Part shown: positions 52,614 to 56,117 of the stretch, one piece after another
Layout of the letters: every line of letters begins with the position of its first letter
How positions within the stretch are numbered: position 1 is the stretch's first letter
Origin: Mycobacterium sp.
Lineage (GTDB): Bacteria; Actinomycetota; Actinomycetes; Mycobacteriales; Mycobacteriaceae
Direction of reading: 5' to 3'
DNA length: 56,117 bases
Assembly: GCA_011620645.1 (NCBI GenBank)
Contig: WOYS01000057.1
Location: 4,388 to 60,504 of the forward strand
Notes under the pieces: generated by a model
What the model was told of the DNA's origin: nothing
The model's input: the letters and a program-made list of their open reading frames with translations, nothing else
Databases searched by the model: none
Translations under genes and position numbers: made by a program

Positions 52614-53585
52614 ATGCGAATTGCGCTGGCGCTCGGCAGCGGCGGTGCGCGCGGCTACGCGCACATCGGCGTGATCAACGAACTCCAAGAACGCGGCTAC
52701 GACATCGTCGGTGTGGCCGGATCCTCGATGGGCGCTCTGGTCGGCGGCCTGCACGCCGCCGGCAAACTCGACGAATTCGCCCAGTGGGCAGGATCTTTGA
52801 CCCAGCGGGCGGTGCTGCGACTGCTCGACCCGTCGTTGACGTCACCGGGAGTGCTGCGTGCGGCGAAGATCCTCGACGCGGTGCGCGACATCATCGGCGA
52901 TGTCGCCATCGAGACACTGCTCATTCCCTACACCTCGGTGGCCACCGACCTGATCGCCGGGAAATCGGTGTGGCTGCAGCACGGTCCCCTCGATGACGCG
53001 ATCCGGGCGTCCATCGCCATCCCCGGCATCTTCACCCCGCACGTGCTGGACGGACGACTGCTCGCCGACGGTGGCATCCTCGATCCGCTCCCGATGGCAC
53101 CACTGTCGGCGGTGAACGCGGACCTGACCGTCGCGGTCAGCCTATGCGTCGGTGATCCGGCAGTCCGGTTGCGCGAACCCCAGCCGCGGGTGACCACCGA
53201 GTGGCTGGGCCGGATGTGGCGCACCACGACGGCTTTGCTCGATACCTCGACGGCGCAGCGGGTGATGGACAGCCCGGCGGCCAAATCGGTCCTGAGCCGG
53301 TTCAGTAGTTCTCTGGACGACACAGCAGAAGCGGCAGAGATCGCCGAAGAGCGGGCGGCCGCGGGCGGCCCAGCGCTGCCGCGGCTGGGCAGCTTCGAGA
53401 TCATGAACCGCACCATCGATATCGCCCAGTCGGCGCTGGCCAGGCACACGCTGGCCACCTATCCGCCCGACCTGCTGATCGAGGTGCCGCGCAACGCCTG
53501 CCGCAGTCTGGAGTACCACCGGGCCGAGGAGGTCATCGAGATCGGCCAGGAACTCGCCGCGGCCGCTCTGGACGCGCTGGATTAG
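52614..53585 (+). CDS. Patatin-like phospholipase (Rv1063c-type)
   Basis: A 323-residue patatin. The oxyanion motif is LGSGGARGYAHIG (8-20), the nucleophile S38 is in AGSSMGALVGG, and the dyad Asp is D152 in LLADGGILDPLP. Patatins hydrolyse phospholipid or neutral-lipid acyl esters; the C-terminal 90 residues are helical and contain DIAQSALARHTLA. No signal peptide, so cytosolic. ATG 52614 is preceded by ACAATGGGGGT. The stop overlaps the stop of a membrane-protein remnant on the other strand. It marks the end of the conserved synteny with M. tuberculosis. Confidence 0.9.
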   Translation: MRIALALGSGGARGYAHIGVINELQERGYDIVGVAGSSMGALVGGLHAAGKLDEFAQWAGSLTQRAVLRLLDPSLTSPGVLRAAKILDAVRDIIGDVAIETLLIPYTSVATDLIAGKSVWLQHGPLDDAIRASIAIPGIFTPHVLDGRLLADGGILDPLPMAPLSAVNADLTVAVSLCVGDPAVRLREPQPRVTTEWLGRMWRTTTALLDTSTAQRVMDSPAAKSVLSRFSSSLDDTAEAAEIAEERAAAGGPALPRLGSFEIMNRTIDIAQSALARHTLATYPPDLLIEVPRNACRSLEYHRAEEVIEIGQELAAAALDALD

Positions 53586-53686
53586 CGAGCCACGAACTCG
53601 GCGTGATCGGGCAGCATCAGCCACGCCAGAGCGAACATCACCGCAGACCCGAACACCCGGTTCAGCAGTAGTGATGAGATCAGCAA
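53582..53686 (-). pseudogene. C-terminal remnant of a membrane protein behind cadI
   Basis: A 34-residue coding-like segment (LLISSLLLNRVFGSAVMFAL, then AWLMLPDHAEFVAR and TAA) reads as the last membrane helix of a transporter. It is in the same frame as cadI, just beyond that gene's TGA, and has no room for more. I cannot name the family. In an arsenic/cadmium cluster an efflux protein is the natural guess, but that is inference; it could also be a small real protein started from TTG 53686. Confidence 0.35.
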
Positions 53687-53701
53687 CCGGCGCCCACCGC
53701 C

Positions 53702-54112
53702 TCAGCAGCAGGGGGCCGTGGACGTCTGCGCACTGACGCCGAATGTGTCCGAATCGGCGAGCACGGCATAGACCTCCCACTTCTCGCCTCCCGGAGCGGT
53801 GACCCACACCTTGTCCTGGGTGGCGAAACAACACGTGGTGCCGATCTCCTCCTCGGTGAACATGCCGGCCGCCGTGAATCGGGCGATCTCGTCATGCACG
53901 GTCTGGCTGGAGCCGACCTCGACCCCGAGATGGTTGAGGCTGCCGCCCTTGCCCGAGTTCTCCAGGAGCACGAGTTTCAACGGAGGTTCGACGACCGCGA
54001 AATTGGCGTAGCCCGGTTTCACCTTCGCCGGGGCGGTACCGAACAGCTTGGAATAGAAAGAGATTGCCTCGTCGAGGTCGTCGACGTTAAGGGCCAGCTG
54101 CACACGGGACAT
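53702..54112 (-). CDS. cadI: CadI/ArsI-type vicinal-oxygen-chelate dioxygenase
   Basis: A 136-residue VOC-fold protein like Rv2641 CadI and the C-As lyase ArsI. Metal ligands are expected in SLNHLGVEV (H61) and KWEVYAV (E113); the vicinal pair C94-C95 in GTTCCFATQDKVWV is the trivalent organoarsenical-binding pair of ArsI. Another Cys pair ends the protein (TAPCC). It would cleave methyl or aryl groups from trivalent organoarsenicals, and its transcription in mycobacteria responds to cadmium. ATG 54112 has GGAGGAGGATGTC upstream. It is divergent from an ArsR-type repressor. Confidence 0.9.
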   Translation of the reverse strand: MSRVQLALNVDDLDEAISFYSKLFGTAPAKVKPGYANFAVVEPPLKLVLLENSGKGGSLNHLGVEVGSSQTVHDEIARFTAAGMFTEEEIGTTCCFATQDKVWVTAPGGEKWEVYAVLADSDTFGVSAQTSTAPCC

Positions 54113-54137
54113 GACATCCTCCTCCGAGGGTCTGCGA

Positions 54138-54187
54138 CGTATATCGAACTTCTGGGCACAGCTCAGCATGCCACCTTTTTGATATAT
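54138..54187. promoter_or_regulatory. Divergent cadI/arsR control region with inverted half-sites
   Basis: The 101-bp gap holds GTATATCGAA at 54139-54148 and TTGATATAT at 54179-54187, which are inverted versions of an ATATC-type half-site about 30 bp apart. ArsR/SmtB repressors bind AT-rich imperfect inverted repeats of this kind at their own promoters. The match is short and the spacing larger than a single site, so two separate sites are possible. Confidence 0.4.
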
Positions 54188-54213
54188 GCCAACAAAGCTG
54201 TCAGGATGCAGGA

Positions 54214-54573
54214 GTGCCCAAAGCCCTTCCCGTCATCGACATGTCCGCCCCGGTCTGCTGCGCCCCGGTCGCCGCGGGTCCGATGACCGATGCCGCGGCA
54301 CTGGAAGTGGCGCTGCGCCTCAAAGCCCTGGCCGATCCGGTGCGGGTCAAGATCATCTCCCAGCTTTTCGCATCCTCGCTCGGCGAACAGAACAGCGGCG
54401 AACTGGCTGCGGCGGTCGGGCTCACCGAATCCACTGTCAGCCACCACCTCACCCAACTGCGAAAGGCCGGCTTCGTGGCCTCGGAGCGCCGCGGCATGAA
54501 CGTCTACCACCGCGCTCAACGCAGCCCACTGGCCGCACTCTGCGTGGTCCTCGACCCGAACTGCTGCCGTTAA
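54214..54573 (+). CDS. ArsR/SmtB-family metalloregulator with two Cys pairs
   Basis: A 119-residue winged-helix repressor (ALADPVRVKIISQLFASSLG, then VGLTESTVSHHLTQLRKAGF and RRGMNVYHRAQ). The classical As(III) site in the recognition helix (CVC) is absent; instead there is a Cys pair near the N-terminus (C15, C16 in APVCCAP) and one at the C-terminus (C117, C118 in NCCR), plus C103 in LAALCVV. A site built from terminal cysteines is known in several ArsR types, so this is likely an independently evolved thiol sensor. The start is GTG 54214. It is divergent from cadI, its probable target. Confidence 0.88.
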   Translation: MPKALPVIDMSAPVCCAPVAAGPMTDAAALEVALRLKALADPVRVKIISQLFASSLGEQNSGELAAAVGLTESTVSHHLTQLRKAGFVASERRGMNVYHRAQRSPLAALCVVLDPNCCR

Positions 54574-54869
54574 CGCACCAGCTGGTAGTACAGCTCCTCC
54601 AGCGACTGCCGCGCGTAGCCCTTCCCAGTGCGCCCTGGACAGATCACTGGCTCACATTGTGGCGCAACACCATCGGATACTGCCCACCACGACCAGCAAC
54701 GACCTCGTGCCCACACAATGACCGACCCCGCAACACCCTCAAGCCACATCAATCAGCCACATCAATCAGGTCAGTCCACGGATCGTGACTAACGGTGTTG
54801 GGCGTAGCGACGGGGAATGGCCACGCGTTATGGTGGGACTCGACCGCAGCGCAGCGAAAGGGATCCACC
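54574..54869. other. Non-coding gap with decayed coding traces
   Basis: About 296 bp between arsR and the SCP2-type thiolase gene. The minus strand next to arsR reads GKGYARQSLEELYYQLVR and TAA, which looks like the end of a lost protein, but the upstream part is not protein-like. A 13-bp exact tandem duplication lies at 54742-54767. Codon composition is lower in GC third positions than the neighbours. I see no intact gene or RNA here. Confidence 0.5.
54742..54767. repeat. 13-bp exact tandem duplication
   Basis: AGCCACATCAATC occurs twice in a row (54742-54754 and 54755-54767) in the non-coding gap downstream of arsR. Confidence 0.88.
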
Positions 54870-56060
54870 ATGCCGAATCGTGTCTTCGTCGTCGGAGTCG
54901 GAATGACGAAGTTCGAGAAGCCCGGGCGACGTGAGGGCTGGGATTACCCCCAGATGGCCAACGAATCCGGGACCAAGGCCCTACAGGACGCCGGCATCTC
55001 CTATGACCAGGTCCAGCAGGGTTACGCCGGTTACTGTATCGGCGATTCCACTTCAGGCCAGCGCGCGCTGTACGAGCTCGGCATGACCGGCATCCCGATC
55101 GTGAACGTCAACAACAACTGCTCCACCGGTTCGACGGCGCTCTTCCTTGCCGCACAATCGATTCGGGGCGGTCTCGCGGACTGCGTGATCGCGCTGGGAT
55201 TCGAGAAGATGCAGCCCGGTTCACTCAGTAGCGCAGCGCAGGACCGCGAATCGCCGCTGGGTCGGCACGTGAAGGCGCTCGCCGAGATCGACGAGTTCGC
55301 TTTCCCGGTGGCGCCGTGGATGTTTGGTGCCGCCGGCCGCGAACACATGAAGAAGTACGGCACAACCGCAGAGCACTTCGCGAAGATCGGCTACAAGAAC
55401 CACAAGCACTCGGTGAACAACCCGTACGCACAGTTCCAGGACGAGTACACCCTCGATGACATCCTCGGCGCGAAGATGATCTCCGACCCGCTGACCAAGC
55501 TGCAATGCTCGCCCACCTCCGACGGGTCCGCCGCGGCGATCGTGGTCAGCGAGGCCTTCGTCGACAAGCACGGCCTGGCCGCCCAGGCCGTTGAGATCGT
55601 CGGCCAGGCGATGACCACCGACTTCGCCTCGACGTTCGACGGCAGCGCCGCCAACATCATCGGCCATGACATGAATGTTCAAGCCGCACAGCAGGTATAC
55701 TCGCAGTCCGAGCTGGGCCCCGAGGACTTCCAGGTCATCGAGCTGCACGACTGCTTCTCCGCCAACGAGCTTCTACTGTACGAGGCCCTGGGCCTGTGCG
55801 GTGAAGGCGAGGCTCCCGCACTGATCGACAAGAACGACACCACCTACGGCGGACGCTGGGTGGTCAACCCGTCCGGCGGGCTGATCTCCAAGGGGCATCC
55901 GCTGGGGGCGACCGGCCTGGCGCAGTGCGCCGAGCTGACCTGGCAGCTGCGCGGTACCGCCGACAAGCGACAGGTCGACAACGTCAGCGCCGCACTGCAG
56001 CACAACATCGGGCTCGGCGGCGCGGCGGTGGTGACCGCCTACCAGCGCGCCGAGCGTTGA
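54870..56060 (+). CDS. SCP2-type thiolase/lipid-transfer protein
   Basis: A 396-residue non-decarboxylating thiolase-fold protein of the SCP-x/lipid-transfer type. C84 ([17 protein letters not shown]) is the nucleophile position, a second Cys lies in [10 protein letters not shown] (where ordinary thiolases have NEAF, an HDCF signature of this branch), and [14 protein letters not shown] carries the His. Mycobacterial members take part in sterol side-chain degradation as thiolases or, with partner proteins, as aldolases (Ltp-type). ATG 54870 ([16 protein letters not shown]). No MaoC or DUF35 partner is visible before the window ends, so a pure thiolase role is slightly favoured. Confidence 0.9.
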   Translation: MPNRVFVVGVGMTKFEKPGRREGWDYPQMANESGTKALQDAGISYDQVQQGYAGYCIGDSTSGQRALYELGMTGIPIVNVNNNCSTGSTALFLAAQSIRGGLADCVIALGFEKMQPGSLSSAAQDRESPLGRHVKALAEIDEFAFPVAPWMFGAAGREHMKKYGTTAEHFAKIGYKNHKHSVNNPYAQFQDEYTLDDILGAKMISDPLTKLQCSPTSDGSAAAIVVSEAFVDKHGLAAQAVEIVGQAMTTDFASTFDGSAANIIGHDMNVQAAQQVYSQSELGPEDFQVIELHDCFSANELLLYEALGLCGEGEAPALIDKNDTTYGGRWVVNPSGGLISKGHPLGATGLAQCAELTWQLRGTADKRQVDNVSAALQHNIGLGGAAVVTAYQRAER

Positions 56061-56064
56061 CCGC

Positions 56065-56117
56065 ATGTGCGGAGCCGCACCCGCAATGGTGATGTGCGGG
56101 GCCGCACCCGCAATGGT
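56065..56117. repeat. 27-bp tandem repeat running off the window
   Basis: A unit starting ATGTGCGGNGCCGCACCC (26 bases plus one G) is present at 56065-56090 and 56092-56117 with one mismatch. Each copy contains the small palindrome GTGCGG/CCGCAC. The array may continue beyond the window; as it follows the thiolase stop codon by four bases it could act as a terminator. Confidence 0.8.

Noticed and set aside
54570-54752. A 60-codon minus-strand frame ending EELYYQLVR
   Set aside because: Only the last 18 codons look protein-like; reported as a decayed trace, not as a gene.

Overview
This window is high-GC actinobacterial DNA and almost certainly comes from Mycobacterium, most likely a non-tuberculous, probably fast-growing species (Mycolicibacterium type). 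The evidence is a mycothiol S-conjugate amidase (Mca), a proline-rich antigen (Pra), the lipoprotein LpqV, Mce-associated membrane proteins, a WS/DGAT-like acyltransferase, the DesA2 desaturase and PhoH2. From ychF (16.9 kb) to the patatin gene (53.6 kb) the gene order follows, in inverted orientation, what I remember of the M. tuberculosis segment Rv1112 to Rv1063c. The species cannot be read from the sequence alone.

Layout. 1-2.0 kb is a decay zone: a broken Rossmann-fold gene, a gamma-carbonic-anhydrase-like gene, the wreck of an IS607-family element (serine recombinase plus TnpB) and the C-terminal piece of an MFS permease. 2.1-7.0 kb holds a secreted fasciclin protein and a beta-oxidation operon (thiolase, enoyl-CoA hydratase, acyl-CoA dehydrogenase) divergent from a GntR/FadR-type regulator, with a palindrome lying on the operon's predicted -35 box. 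7.1-12.5 kb carries a hydrolase/acyltransferase pair, two Mce-associated genes next to the frameshifted tail of an mce gene, and a TetR/hydrolase divergent pair. 12.5-15.4 kb is one 964-residue protein joining an APH-type kinase, a beta-barrel domain and a class III PLP enzyme; it resembles a hydroxylysine- or ethanolamine-type kinase fused to its phospho-lyase. 15.4-16.9 kb has a permuted NlpC/P60 protein and a RelBE-type toxin-antitoxin pair beside ychF.

16.9-53.6 kb is the conserved core: ispH, xseAB, glpX, fum, phoH2, desA2, glyA, coaA, a short-chain Z-prenyl synthase, mca, greA, metB, pra, cbs, lipU, fadA3, echA9, echA8 and others. It covers isoprenoid precursor supply, gluconeogenesis and TCA, one-carbon and sulfur-amino-acid metabolism, CoA synthesis and acyl-CoA breakdown. 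Embedded accessory genes include a ketosteroid-isomerase homologue and a GPP34 protein. 53.6-54.6 kb is a small arsenic/cadmium island (CadI/ArsI-type dioxygenase divergent from an ArsR repressor with Cys pairs). The window ends with an SCP2-type thiolase and a tandem repeat.

Two themes cut across the window. First, short perfect tandem duplications (13-25 bp) occur repeatedly, several of them beside or inside dead genes. Second, many genes have a TANNNT -10 box 6-8 nt upstream of an ATG or GTG, which fits leaderless transcripts. I see no rRNA, tRNA, CRISPR array or complete mobile element. The most unusual item is the kinase/barrel/lyase fusion; I do not see a clearly new multi-gene defence system.
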